45,822 nt of DNA, taken from IMG/VR virus record IMGVR_UViG_3300038701_001617, positions 1 to 45,822 of that record. One strand, 5' to 3'. The position numbers and the translations under genes were made by a program. Shown piece after piece: positions 32,395 through 38,789 of this stretch; the first letter of the stretch is position 1; each line of letters opens with the position of its first letter. Source of the DNA: a virus. The notes below the pieces were generated by a model that worked only from the letters and a program-made list of their open reading frames with translations, had not been told where the DNA came from and made no database searches.

Positions 32395-32407
32395 GCGATG
32401 TGTTGCG
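32395..32407. repeat. GCGATGTGTTGCG repeat, copy 1
   Basis: Followed by about 45 bases of degenerate GCG-rich sequence. The same 13-mer occurs at 33108-33120 and 33196-33208, each time just after a hairpin. Confidence 0.8.
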
Positions 32408-32459
32408 CTGCGGCGCGGGGCGTCGCGACGCGGAGCGACGCGCTGCGGAGCGCGGTCAA

Positions 32460-33023
32460 TCATTCGGTTTCCCACCGCACGCCCTCGACGCTAAACCGCC
32501 CGTAGTAGCCGCCGTTCTCGGGGCGGAACCGGCCAATGCCGATGACCGAACCGGCGGCGATCAGGACGCGCTCAAACACCTCGGGCGTGATTTTGTCGTC
32601 GATAATCGTGAACTCGACATCGCCATCCCACTCGTCGATCCGGGGCATCTTGCGCTTGACGCGCGTCCCGCCCCCACGCTTGCCGTCCGAGTTGAGGAAC
32701 AGCACGTCGCCGGGCACCTCGTCCTTGTGGACGCCGACCGGCAGCGGGGTGCCCACGATGACGCCAGAGCGGAAGTGCTTGGTGTAGGTGGACCGCCCGC
32801 CCCCGGTAATCCGAATGTTCAGGTACTTAGCTGCCTCCGCGAGCGCGTTCTTGAACGACATCGGGGGGATGAACACGTCGCCGTCCTTGTTGAAGTGCAT
32901 ACGCTCGCGCCAAGTGCGCATCTCGTATTCGTCCTTCGACTCGTTGGGCTGTGCGGGAGACTCGTGGTAACGGCTCTGGCTGTAGGGCGTGATCGAGCGG
33001 AGTGTGGCGATTGCGGTTGGCAT
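32460..33023 (-). CDS. RAMP/Cas7-like single protein (tentative), first gene of the leftward set
   Basis: 187 residues. PYSQSRYHESP starts a domain with FIPPMSFKNALAEAAKYL, which resembles the YIPGSSLKGA block of RAMP-fold proteins (Cas7, Csm3), and a Gly-rich end GSVIGIGRFRPENGGYYGRF, like the RAMP Gly-rich loop. THFRSG-like and VKRKMPRIDEW strands lie between. I recall proteins of this type in several unrelated phages, without an assigned role. RNA or single-strand DNA binding is inferred. It is the first gene after the repressed leftward promoter, so it is made early. Confidence 0.6.
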   Translation of the reverse strand: MPTAIATLRSITPYSQSRYHESPAQPNESKDEYEMRTWRERMHFNKDGDVFIPPMSFKNALAEAAKYLNIRITGGGRSTYTKHFRSGVIVGTPLPVGVHKDEVPGDVLFLNSDGKRGGGTRVKRKMPRIDEWDGDVEFTIIDDKITPEVFERVLIAAGSVIGIGRFRPENGGYYGRFSVEGVRWETE

Positions 33024-33050
33024 GATCTGATCCTCAATGAGTGGCGATGT

Positions 33051-33101
33051 GCCCGGAACGCTCCGGGCGAATCCCCCTACCGCCCGCTAGGGCGACAGGG
33101 G
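33051..33101 (-). repeat. double-hairpin element copy, upstream of the RAMP-like gene
   Basis: Stem GCCCGGA/TCCGGGC (33051-33068), a GAATC joint, then nested stems CCCCT/AGGGG and CGCCC/GGGCG (33074-33101). It lies in the untranslated leader between the promoter at 33362-33390 and the gene. Confidence 0.7.
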
Positions 33102-33107
33102 TTCGTT

Positions 33108-33120
33108 GCGATGTGTTGCG
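33108..33120. repeat. GCGATGTGTTGCG repeat, copy 2
   Basis: Same 13-mer as at 32395-32407 and 33196-33208, in the same orientation. Confidence 0.8.
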
Positions 33121-33195
33121 TAGAGATGCGTAGCGCTGCGTCGAGCCGCGCCGCGGAGTGTGAAAGCCCCTGCCGCCCGTTGGGGCGGTAGGGGT

Positions 33196-33208
33196 GCGAT
33201 GTGTTGCG
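33196..33208. repeat. GCGATGTGTTGCG repeat, copy 3
   Basis: It follows a hairpin at 33167-33195 with stem GCCCCTGCCGCCC. Copies 1 and 3 also share the flanks GGGGT before and TGCGG after. Confidence 0.8.
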
Positions 33209-33270
33209 GTGCGGAGCGCTGCGGCGCGGCGCGGAGCGTAGCGGCGCGGCGCGCTGCGCGGAATGCGAAA

Positions 33271-33306
33271 GCCCCGGCGCAGCGTCTCCCAATGCTGCGC
33301 CGGGGC
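33271..33306. terminator. 13-bp perfect hairpin in the leader of the leftward operon
   Basis: GCCCCGGCGCAGC pairs perfectly with GCTGCGCCGGGGC around a 10-base loop. It lies just downstream of the leftward start site (about 33355) without a T-run, so it is an attenuator, processing or stability hairpin rather than a simple terminator. Confidence 0.6.
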
Positions 33307-33353
33307 GGGTCGAGTTGTTGATGATGGGAGACATCGGGCGGTTCTCGCTGGTG

Positions 33354-33390
33354 ATGGACACACTATATACCACTTCGTCCATCGAGACAA
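33354..33390 (-). promoter_or_regulatory. leftward early promoter with operator
   Basis: On the minus strand TTGTCT (33385-33390), a 17-base spacer and TATAGT (33362-33367). An inverted repeat ATGGAC/GTCCAT (33354-33359 and 33377-33382) covers the -10 and spacer, so a bound repressor would block it. It would drive the long leftward set starting with the RAMP-like gene. Confidence 0.65.
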
Positions 33391-33421
33391 CCCAGCATGA
33401 GACAAAATGGACGCAAAAAAT

Positions 33422-33448
33422 GGCCCAGCAATCACAAGATGCTGGGCC
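33422..33448 (-). terminator. leftward intrinsic terminator
   Basis: GGCCCAGCA/TGCTGGGCC, a 9-bp perfect stem with a 9-base loop, is followed in the leftward direction by ATTTTTTG. It would stop transcripts coming from beyond 33450 before they reach the early promoter. Confidence 0.75.
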
Positions 33449-33483
33449 GCATGGACTTACGGGCGAAAAAATAGTTTTACACG

Positions 33484-33544
33484 CTGGACATATCGTCCAA
33501 TCAGCAACGATCAGCTTGACATAGTGGACATTTGTGGGAAACTG
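33484..33544 (+). promoter_or_regulatory. rightward promoter of the repressor candidate, with operators
   Basis: TTGACA (33516-33521) is a perfect -35; the -10 is poor (around GAAACT, 33538-33543). TGGAC boxes at 33485-33489 and 33525-33529 and GTCCA at 33495-33499 lie over or beside it, the first pair forming TGGAC-5-GTCCA. This is the layout of an autoregulated repressor gene. Confidence 0.5.
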
Positions 33545-33549
33545 TGTGC

Positions 33550-33957
33550 GTGCCCAGCATCCCCGAGAAGCTCGATGTAATCGCGCAAGCGCACGGCGTC
33601 ACCAGTGACGACGCCATCGCTGAGCTGGTTGGCGTGCGCGGGCGGCAGTCGATTTACAACTGGCGCACGGGCGGCAACGTCGCCAAGATCAACCTCGATC
33701 GCATCGACCGCGAGTACCGCAAAGCACTGGAAATGCAGCGTGAAGCGCGTCGATCAGACGACGACTACAGGCGCAGAGCGATCGCCGCGCTCAACCTCTT
33801 GGAAGGTGATGAGCTGGTTCGGTTCGCGCGTGAGTTGGTGACGGCAGCCGCCGCGCAGGAGTTCATTCCGCCAGGCGAAGCGGTGGCTGCGGCTGCGGAT
33901 AGCGCCGTTCTAGCTCGTCAGCGAAGTCGCGGCAGTAGTCAGAAGTCTGGCGCATAA
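33550..33957 (+). CDS. HTH repressor-like lysogeny regulator
   Basis: 135 residues from GTG (a TTG at 33532 gives 141). Residues about 18-40 (TSDDAIAELVGVRGRQSIYNW) form a Cro/CI-like helix-turn-helix; the rest is helical with an Ala-rich C-terminus. It reads against the leftward genes and is flanked by TGGAC/GTCCA boxes, the classical place for the prophage repressor. No ribosome site is clear, so the message may be nearly leaderless. Autoregulation and control of the leftward promoter are inferred. Confidence 0.7.
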   Translation: MPSIPEKLDVIAQAHGVTSDDAIAELVGVRGRQSIYNWRTGGNVAKINLDRIDREYRKALEMQREARRSDDDYRRRAIAALNLLEGDELVRFARELVTAAAAQEFIPPGEAVAAAADSAVLARQRSRGSSQKSGA

Positions 33958-34042
33958 GCACCGCCTCTATACGCAGGACCGCCCTGACTTTCGCCTGATC
34001 TTCCGGCGACAGCATCTTGATATCCGCCTGCAATCTGTTCAC
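33863..34042 (-). CDS. short helical protein converging on the repressor gene
   Basis: 59 residues from GTG with AGGGGA six bases upstream. Helical (IKMLSPEDQAKVRAVLRIEAV; DYCRDFADELERRYPQ), no known motif. Its last 95 bp overlap the end of the repressor gene on the other strand. A good promoter (TTGAAC-17-TATAGT) lies 26 bases before it. It may oppose the repressor, by product or by antisense transcription. Confidence 0.5.
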   Translation of the reverse strand: MNRLQADIKMLSPEDQAKVRAVLRIEAVLMRQTSDYCRDFADELERRYPQPQPPLRLAE

Positions 34043-34074
34043 GATGATCCCCTGATTCGATATGATATGTAGCT

Positions 34075-34103
34075 ACTATAGGGTATTCCCAGCAGTGGTT
34101 CAA
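34075..34103 (-). promoter_or_regulatory. leftward promoter ahead of the short helical gene
   Basis: Minus strand TTGAAC (34098-34103), a 17-base spacer, and TATAGT (34075-34080), the same -10 as the main leftward promoter. No TGGAC box overlaps it. A rightward TTCACG-17-TATGAT (34038-34066) also exists. The 280-bp stretch 34043-34320 shows no convincing gene. Confidence 0.55.
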
Positions 34104-34320
34104 TGGGAATTATACACCGAACAAGCCCCGTACACAAGCAGAATAAACAGACCTTCCGCCCACGCGAAGGCGACCGCTTCCCGGACAGGCATCTGCGAGT
34201 GTTTGTATTCCCTGAACCGAGAGAGCAGGCGGGGGAACGCGCGTTGCTGGCTTCGCTGCGAACCTCTGCCGGAGGGTACAAGTGAAATCGCAATGGGTCA
34301 ACGCTGCTTGGGGAAAGACC

Positions 34321-34587
34321 CTATCGACAGGGGCCGTCATCCGTGATAGTGGCAAGCAGCTCGGTCGGGTCGATCCTGCCGTCTGCGATCGCAGCGTCTA
34401 CCAGGGCGAGCGCGAGGGTGATCGCGGTGGAGCGGGTGATGATCTTGTGACCGCCGCTCCTGCACTTCGACGGGAAGCCGTCTGGCTTGTCCGCTGCGTT
34501 GAGGGCGTCGCGGATGCGGTCTGCGAACGGGATCGCGCGCAGGTGGATCGAGACGGGGCGTGATGGGGTTCGGAGTGGGTGTTGCAT
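34321..34587 (-). CDS. small phage protein, unrecognised
   Basis: 88 residues. A basic start (HPLRTPSRPVSIHLRAIPF), a helix with DRIRDALNAADKPDGFPSK and a C-terminal LALALVDAAIADGRIDPTEL. Last gene of the second leftward group. No function recognised. Confidence 0.55.
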   Translation of the reverse strand: MQHPLRTPSRPVSIHLRAIPFADRIRDALNAADKPDGFPSKCRSGGHKIITRSTAITLALALVDAAIADGRIDPTELLATITDDGPCR

Positions 34588-34630
34588 AAGCCGCCGCGAG
34601 CCGGGTAGGGCGCGGGGCGGGGTGGGCGAG

Positions 34631-34906
34631 CTAGTCGGGGATCGCGTCGCCGTCGTACAACGGCACGGCTCCGAGCCAGTCCACGCAGCGGCGGCGCTCG
34701 GCAGCGGTAGCAAGGCGCACGCCCTTGGTAGACCAGACGGGGCCGCGATTACCCTCGCTGTCGATGGTCTGCTGGTCGTTGACTTGCAGCCCGTATTTGA
34801 GGATGCTGTTCCGCTGGTAGGGGTCGCAGTGGTAGACCCTCCAGGTGTTGGCCGGTCCATCGTCGGTGCTGGTCCGGTAGCAGTTGATAGCGATGTAGGC
34901 AGGCAT
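34631..34906 (-). CDS. small phage protein, unrecognised
   Basis: 91 residues from the ATG with GGAG six bases ahead; another ATG four codons earlier overlaps that site. Beta-rich (AYIAINCYRTSTDDGPANTW; YGLQVNDQQTIDSEGNRG), ending VDWLGAVPLYDGDAIPD. No family recognised. Confidence 0.6.
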   Translation of the reverse strand: MPAYIAINCYRTSTDDGPANTWRVYHCDPYQRNSILKYGLQVNDQQTIDSEGNRGPVWSTKGVRLATAAERRRCVDWLGAVPLYDGDAIPD

Positions 34907-34925
34907 GGCAGTCTCCATTGTGTGC

Positions 34926-34977
34926 GGGGCTACGCGCCCCATCGTTTCAATCCCACGCCCCGCCGTCAAGCGGGGCG
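34926..34977 (-). repeat. double-hairpin element copy
   Basis: GGGGC/GCCCC with loop TACGC (34926-34940), a joint with CAATCCC, then CGCCCCG/CGGGGCG (34956-34977). It fills the gap between two genes of the second leftward group. Confidence 0.65.
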
Positions 34978-34982
34978 GGAGT

Positions 34983-35264
34983 CTACTCCCCGGTGGCCTT
35001 GGCGATGGCGGCGCGGGCCGCGTCGATTTTGACTTGGACCGACTCGGCCTTATCCGGGTAATCCACCTGAAAGACTATGGCGAATTGGACCATAGACTGC
35101 AGCGCCGCCAACAGATCCGGCGCGGCGGCGATTGCATCCGCGTCCGCGCGGCTGGTCCGCACGGTAGCGACCGTCTCGCCGGTGGCCTCGTCAATGACGC
35201 TGTATTGCTCGACGTAATCGGGCACGGCGTCTCTCGCAACATACCAGGTCGTTTCCGTTTCCAT
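34983..35264 (-). CDS. small phage protein, unrecognised
   Basis: 93 residues with AAGGAT ahead of the ATG. A beta-rich N-terminal half (TTWYVARDAVPDYVEQYSVI; GETVATVRTSRADADAIAAA) and a helical C-terminal half with DAARAAIAKATGE. I recall the APDLLAAL helix as common in small phage proteins. Confidence 0.65.
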   Translation of the reverse strand: METETTWYVARDAVPDYVEQYSVIDEATGETVATVRTSRADADAIAAAPDLLAALQSMVQFAIVFQVDYPDKAESVQVKIDAARAAIAKATGE

Positions 35265-35301
35265 CGTCTAATCCTTATCCCGGCGTCCGGCCGGTGCGGG
35301 T

Positions 35302-35344
35302 GCCCGTTGTGGGCAATGCGGGGCGCGGCGGGTAGGCCGCGCCC
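35302..35344 (-). repeat. double-hairpin element copy
   Basis: GCCC/GGGC with loop GTTGT (35302-35314), joint AATGCG, then the 9-bp perfect stem GGGCGCGGC/GCCGCGCCC with loop GGGTAG (35321-35344). Confidence 0.7.
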
Positions 35345-35351
35345 GGCGGGG

Positions 35352-35561
35352 TTAGTCCGGAAGGGCTCCGCTGGGGACGGTGAGACTGTGCAGCTCCGCA
35401 ATGAAAATCAGGCCCGACTGGGAGTCGTGCGCAATCACGCCGGTGTCCGGATGCGTTCTCATAAACTCGTTGGCTTCGTCATCGTCTCTTGCGATGTGCG
35501 CGACACGGAACACCTTGTTCATGCTCTTGCAATAAACGTGGATATGGTTGGACAATCTCAT
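35352..35561 (-). CDS. small phage protein, unrecognised
   Basis: 69 residues; GAGGG seven bases before the ATG. Alternating strands and a helix (HIHVYCKSMNKVFRVAHIA; DDDEANEFMRTHPDTGVIAH). No family recognised. Confidence 0.6.
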   Translation of the reverse strand: MRLSNHIHVYCKSMNKVFRVAHIARDDDEANEFMRTHPDTGVIAHDSQSGLIFIAELHSLTVPSGALPD

Positions 35562-35586
35562 TGGTCGGCCCTCGATAGGTTGCGGA

Positions 35587-35636
35587 CCCCGCGACGCTCG
35601 CGGGGAAATCCCCGCCCGCCCCGGTAGGGGCGGGGG
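35587..35636 (-). repeat. double-hairpin element copy
   Basis: CCCCGCG/CGCGGGG with loop ACGCT (35587-35605), joint AAAT, then CCCCGcccgCCCC/GGGGCGGGG with loop GGTA (35610-35636). Confidence 0.75.
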
Positions 35637-35644
35637 GAGTAGGG

Positions 35645-36406
35645 TTACTGTGTTTGCACGCTGCCGGGGATGGAGTCGGCGGGGCCGTGCCAAGCCCCGT
35701 TAGACCAGCGGAACCCCGCCGCTTTCAGGTCGTCAATCACGGGCCGCGCGGGCTTGCTGGCAAATGCGACCATGACGGACGCGCCGCGTGGTATCACACA
35801 GACGCCGCCCGCGTCCTCTGCCCGCTTGGCGAGCGCCGCGAGATACTCCACCTTTTTGATGCGGTCCCGGTCGGCCTTGATGTTTTTAGAGAGATTCGCC
35901 AGGACGTAGGGCGGGAACTGCCCCTTGTTGCGGAGCTGGTACGGGGCAGTCTGGCGCATGATCGCCAGGTCGGCGCGCTGCGCATCATCCAGAAGCGATT
36001 CGTCCGGCGACCCCTTGCGGCACGATGCGTTATATCGCTTTACGCGGTCGCGCTCTGCCTCTCGGCCAGCGATGCGGGCCTCTAGCGCGGGGATCGCGTC
36101 GGGGTCATCGGTGAAGATGGTGTTGGCTAGTTGGGCCTCTATGCCGTCCGCCTTGGCCTCGTGGTCCTGTGCCTTGCCGGCATGTTCCAGGGCCTTGAAG
36201 GCGAGCCGGTGAGACCTGGCAATAGCGCCCCGGTGCCGGGCCTCGCTGTGGTGCCCGGCCTTGATCGGTTCGCCGCCGACCGGCAGGGGTACGGCGTGGT
36301 GCGCATCCCACGCGGCCGCCTCTTTCTGCTTGCGCGATTCGGCCCATTCTCGCCGCTTCGCAGCCCTTGCCTCGGCTCGCTCTCGTCTGGTACGATGTTC
36401 GGACAT
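35645..36406 (-). CDS. DUF3560 protein
   Basis: 253 residues. A basic helical start (RRERAEARAAKRREWAESRK), then VPLPVGGEPIKAGHHSEARHRG, the DUF3560 signature (P-x-GQPI-x-x-GHHSE in most members), then long helices and a C-terminal part with PRGASVMVAFASKPARP and AAGFRWSNGAWHGP. DUF3560 proteins occur on plasmids and phages, with unknown function. AAAGGGAT precedes the ATG. Confidence 0.85.
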   Translation of the reverse strand: MSEHRTRRERAEARAAKRREWAESRKQKEAAAWDAHHAVPLPVGGEPIKAGHHSEARHRGAIARSHRLAFKALEHAGKAQDHEAKADGIEAQLANTIFTDDPDAIPALEARIAGREAERDRVKRYNASCRKGSPDESLLDDAQRADLAIMRQTAPYQLRNKGQFPPYVLANLSKNIKADRDRIKKVEYLAALAKRAEDAGGVCVIPRGASVMVAFASKPARPVIDDLKAAGFRWSNGAWHGPADSIPGSVQTQ

Positions 36407-36427
36407 TGTGATATCCCTTTACGCTGC

Positions 36428-36524
36428 CCCCCCGGCCAACCCACAAGCGGGCCGGGGGGCGGTTTTGTGGACCCCCGCACGTTGCGGGGGGAATCGCCGG
36501 GCAGGCCGGTAGGTCTGCGCGGCG
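36428..36524 (-). repeat. double-hairpin element copy plus an extra stem
   Basis: A 10-bp stem CCCCCCGGCC/GGCCGGGGGG (36428-36459), then CCCCCGCA/TGCGGGGG with loop CGT (36472-36490), joint GAATC, then a GCCG/CGGC-type stem (36496-36524). It is the largest copy. Confidence 0.75.
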
Positions 36525-36530
36525 GGCGGG

Positions 36531-36785
36531 CTAGTCGTCGTAGCTGGGGGCGGGTCGCACGTCGTCGGCATGCAGCCCCACGCCGACACACGCAGACCAT
36601 GCGGCAAGGCCAGCCGACCACCACGGCGCGGTATCAGAGACGGGGCGCACCAGCCACCAGCGGATCGGCGACGTGGGCGGCAGGTTGTCGGCAGGTATGC
36701 AATAAATCACTTTCCCGGCTGGCACCGTGTGCGCGTGTCCGGGGTTGCCGTGTCGGGTTTCCGCTTGGGTCACGAGGGCGATCAT
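36531..36785 (-). CDS. small phage protein, unrecognised
   Basis: 84 residues. A beta-rich start (AHTVPAGKVIYCIPADNLPP), then RWWLVRPVSDTAPWWSAGLA and an acidic tail. Trp-rich; no motif known. The start lies in a short gap after a double-hairpin element. Confidence 0.6.
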   Translation of the reverse strand: MIALVTQAETRHGNPGHAHTVPAGKVIYCIPADNLPPTSPIRWWLVRPVSDTAPWWSAGLAAWSACVGVGLHADDVRPAPSYDD

Positions 36786-36812
36786 CGGTTAGTCCCTTGC
36801 GTTAGTGGCGAG

Positions 36813-36865
36813 CCCGCCCGTACTTGGGCGGGGAATCGCAGCGCCGCCGGTTGGGGCGGGGCTGC
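36813..36865 (-). repeat. double-hairpin element copy
   Basis: CCCGCCC/GGGCGGG with loop GTACTT (36813-36832), joint GAATC, then GCAGC/GCTGC enclosing GCCGCCGG-type sequence (36838-36865). Confidence 0.75.
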
Positions 36866-36871
36866 GTGGGG

Positions 36872-37096
36872 TTAGGCGTGGTAGCTGTTGGCGCAGTCCT
36901 CGCCGCATAGCGATTGATGGCGATCCTCTGGCAGGAAATCGCAGCCGCACCAGGCACACTCGCGGGCGTAGTCCCGCCATGCATCCGGGCAGCCCCGCTC
37001 GTGACATAAGATGCCATTGATCCGCGATGGGCTGCATCCGTCGCAGCCGCATTCCGTTAGTGCAACGTCGTCACCGTTGGCGTATTCCGTTCGCAT
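36872..37096 (-). CDS. small Cys-rich zinc-finger-like phage protein
   Basis: 74 residues with AAAGGGAT before the ATG. TECGCDGCSPSRINGILCHERGC, then CAWCGCDFLPEDRH and LCGEDC: ten Cys/His in two finger-like groups. I recall this arrangement recurring in small phage proteins with unknown role. Confidence 0.75.
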   Translation of the reverse strand: MRTEYANGDDVALTECGCDGCSPSRINGILCHERGCPDAWRDYARECAWCGCDFLPEDRHQSLCGEDCANSYHA

Positions 37097-37129
37097 CGTC
37101 TATCCCTTTACTGATAGTGGTTCGATCCT

Positions 37130-37172
37130 GCCCACGTTGGGCAATACACGCGCGGCCTGTTAGGGCGGCGCG
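37130..37172 (-). repeat. double-hairpin element copy
   Basis: GCCC/GGGC with loop ACGTT (37130-37142), joint AATACA, then CGCGC/GCGCG enclosing a GGCCTGTTAGGGCG-type loop (37149-37172). Confidence 0.65.
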
Positions 37173-37178
37173 GGCGGG

Positions 37179-37454
37179 TTAGTGCTTAGGGGTAGGGCTG
37201 CGCTGGTGCTGCTCCACAAACGACTTGAGCGCTCGCACGGACTGCGCGAGCCCGCAAAGGTCCGAGCCGCAATCCTTGGCTACCGACAGCAGGGGATCAT
37301 GCCCGGCGCGGTTGGTGTAGTGGTGCGTCGTGGTCGCGTCTCGCGCCGTCCGGCACACTCGCACGCTGTCTTGCTGGATATACGCCAGCGCCCGCTCGGC
37401 GTCGTAGATAGCGTTGCGCAGCTGCCGGGTCTGTTTCTTCGTCAAGGCCGCCAT
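37179..37454 (-). CDS. small helical phage protein, first of the second leftward group
   Basis: 91 residues from the ATG with AAGGAA seven bases upstream. Basic and helical (LTKKQTRQLRNAIYDAERAL; CGLAQSVRALKSFVEQHQRS), with one CxxxxxC pair. No function recognised. It follows the promoter with TGGAC boxes. Confidence 0.65.
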   Translation of the reverse strand: MAALTKKQTRQLRNAIYDAERALAYIQQDSVRVCRTARDATTTHHYTNRAGHDPLLSVAKDCGSDLCGLAQSVRALKSFVEQHQRSPTPKH

Positions 37455-37475
37455 GGTTAATTCCTTTGTGTGAGC

Positions 37476-37549
37476 TGGACAATCTAACGGGTTGGCGTAC
37501 AGCACGTCAACCGCACACACAGACTATCGTCCATCCGTCACCGTGTCAA
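37476..37549 (-). promoter_or_regulatory. leftward promoter with operator boxes
   Basis: Minus-strand TTGACA (37544-37549) and GATAGT (37523-37528), spacer 15. A GTCCA box (37529-37533) sits between them and a TGGAC box (37476-37480) lies in the leader. A second weaker TTGACG-17-TTAGAT is present nearer the gene. Confidence 0.55.
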
Positions 37550-38183
37550 CCCCCAATTCCAAAGAAAATTGCAGATTGGTCAAAATATTTTATTCCCTTG
37601 GCCCACAAGGGGTTAGGACAATGAGAATCCATTCTCACCGAATTTTTTGGAGTCGGCCGGAGATAGGTAGTAGTGTCCTCTCTCAACAAGAGGGGTAGCG
37701 CAACGTCCAGCGAGACTAGACCAAACGAGACTAGAGGGCATGACGCGCAGTGGCAACAGCCCACTACCGCCACCACGAGAGATCAGGCATTAGACCGTTG
37801 AGGGCTGCACCAGTAGTCGTGGGTGAGGGGATGATGGCAATGGGAGATGAGGGGGTGTGCAGGGCGGAGAGACAACCCCCACGCCCCCCACACACGCATT
37901 CCCCCCCGCTTGAGGAGCAGGAGACACACGCAGCCCCGCGTCCATCCGCAGGCGAGCCACACCAGGCCACACCATCCGCCATCGCGCGTCACCATCCGCT
38001 GCAGCTGCGCGGGGTAGGGGTGGAGGGGGGGTCGGCGGGGTGGGCTGATGGGAGTGATAGCCCTCTCTCAAAAGTCCCCAATTCCCCCACTTCCCACTAA
38101 GGGTAACCCCCAATTGACAACTGCGTCCATTTCGCTACCCCCTGCTACACTGGTCTCTTCGTCTCCCGGAAAGACATGGATGC
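37550..38183. other. non-coding region, possible replication or control region
   Basis: No convincing gene in about 630 bp; frames here are low-complexity. It holds an AT-rich patch (37559-37600), two copies of CGAGACTAGA six bases apart (37711-37720, 37726-37735), GTCCA boxes at 37705, 37940 and 38125, a repeated CGTCCATCCG (also at 37528), and TTGACA at 38114-38119 facing the sigma-like gene, with TACACT at 38146-38151 too far away for a normal spacer. Confidence 0.5.
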
Positions 38184-38789
38184 TTGGCGACTGAACAGCA
38201 GATTGAACCGTGCGTCCTGACGGCTCTCCCGGAGGTTCTTCAGGAGGGGTATCAGGACGAGGATGGCAGGCGGTACACTTGGCGGCAGTTTTGGGACTCC
38301 TTGGGTTCCGAGGACCGGGACGACGCCTTGCAGGAGATGCGGGTTGCTGCGTGGAATGGGTTGCAGACCCACGACCCGGCGATCAAGGACAACTCCCCTC
38401 TGACGCGCGGCATTGCGACTGCCAAGACCCGGCTCCGTAACTGGCTGCGTGGAGAGCGTCGTCGTCGGGTGCGGGATGCGGCGGTGTACGAACAGGCCTG
38501 CGAGGAGTTCGATCCTGAGGCGGTCGTGGAGGAGGAACCTCGCTACGCGCCGCCGGACGGCTTGGCCCAGCTTGCTGCGGGCGCGGCCCGCCACCTGCCC
38601 CCCAAGATGGCTGCGGTGATCCAGCTCCGGTATGGGCTGAACGGTTCCCCCGCGATGACCCACTCCGAGGTGGCCGCCGAGTTAGGCATGGCCCCTTCCT
38701 GGGCGTGGGACTTGGAGCGGAAGGCGTTGGATCGGCTGCGAGCCGAACTGCAAGTAGACAAGATTCTTAGCGAAAGAGAGAGTGACTGA
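38184..38789 (+). CDS. sigma-70-like regulator at the head of the late module
   Basis: 201 residues from TTG. Residues about 43-95 look like sigma region 2 (EDRDDALQEMRVAAWNGL; RNWLRGERRRRVRDAA). Residues about 138-186 look like region 4: LPPKMAAVIQLRYGLNG, MTHSEVAAELGMAPSWAWDL and RKALDRLRAEL. It is first in the rightward set, so it may direct polymerase to late promoters, or act as an anti- or co-sigma. No ATG is in frame; the TTG start is uncertain. Stop overlaps the next start (TGATG). Confidence 0.65.
   Translation: MATEQQIEPCVLTALPEVLQEGYQDEDGRRYTWRQFWDSLGSEDRDDALQEMRVAAWNGLQTHDPAIKDNSPLTRGIATAKTRLRNWLRGERRRRVRDAAVYEQACEEFDPEAVVEEEPRYAPPDGLAQLAAGAARHLPPKMAAVIQLRYGLNGSPAMTHSEVAAELGMAPSWAWDLERKALDRLRAELQVDKILSERESD

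Noticed and set aside
34103-34285. A rightward 60-codon frame
   Set aside because: A weak promoter lies upstream, but there is no ribosome site and the composition is Arg/Pro-rich; left unassigned.
33051-37172. A CRISPR array
   Set aside because: The repeats are hairpins with variable sequence, separated by whole genes, not regular repeats with unique spacers; no cas genes other than a tentative lone RAMP-like protein.
37750-38100. A rightward 116-codon frame in the long gap
   Set aside because: Pro/His/Arg-rich low-complexity sequence, no ribosome site, and no overlap with neighbours.
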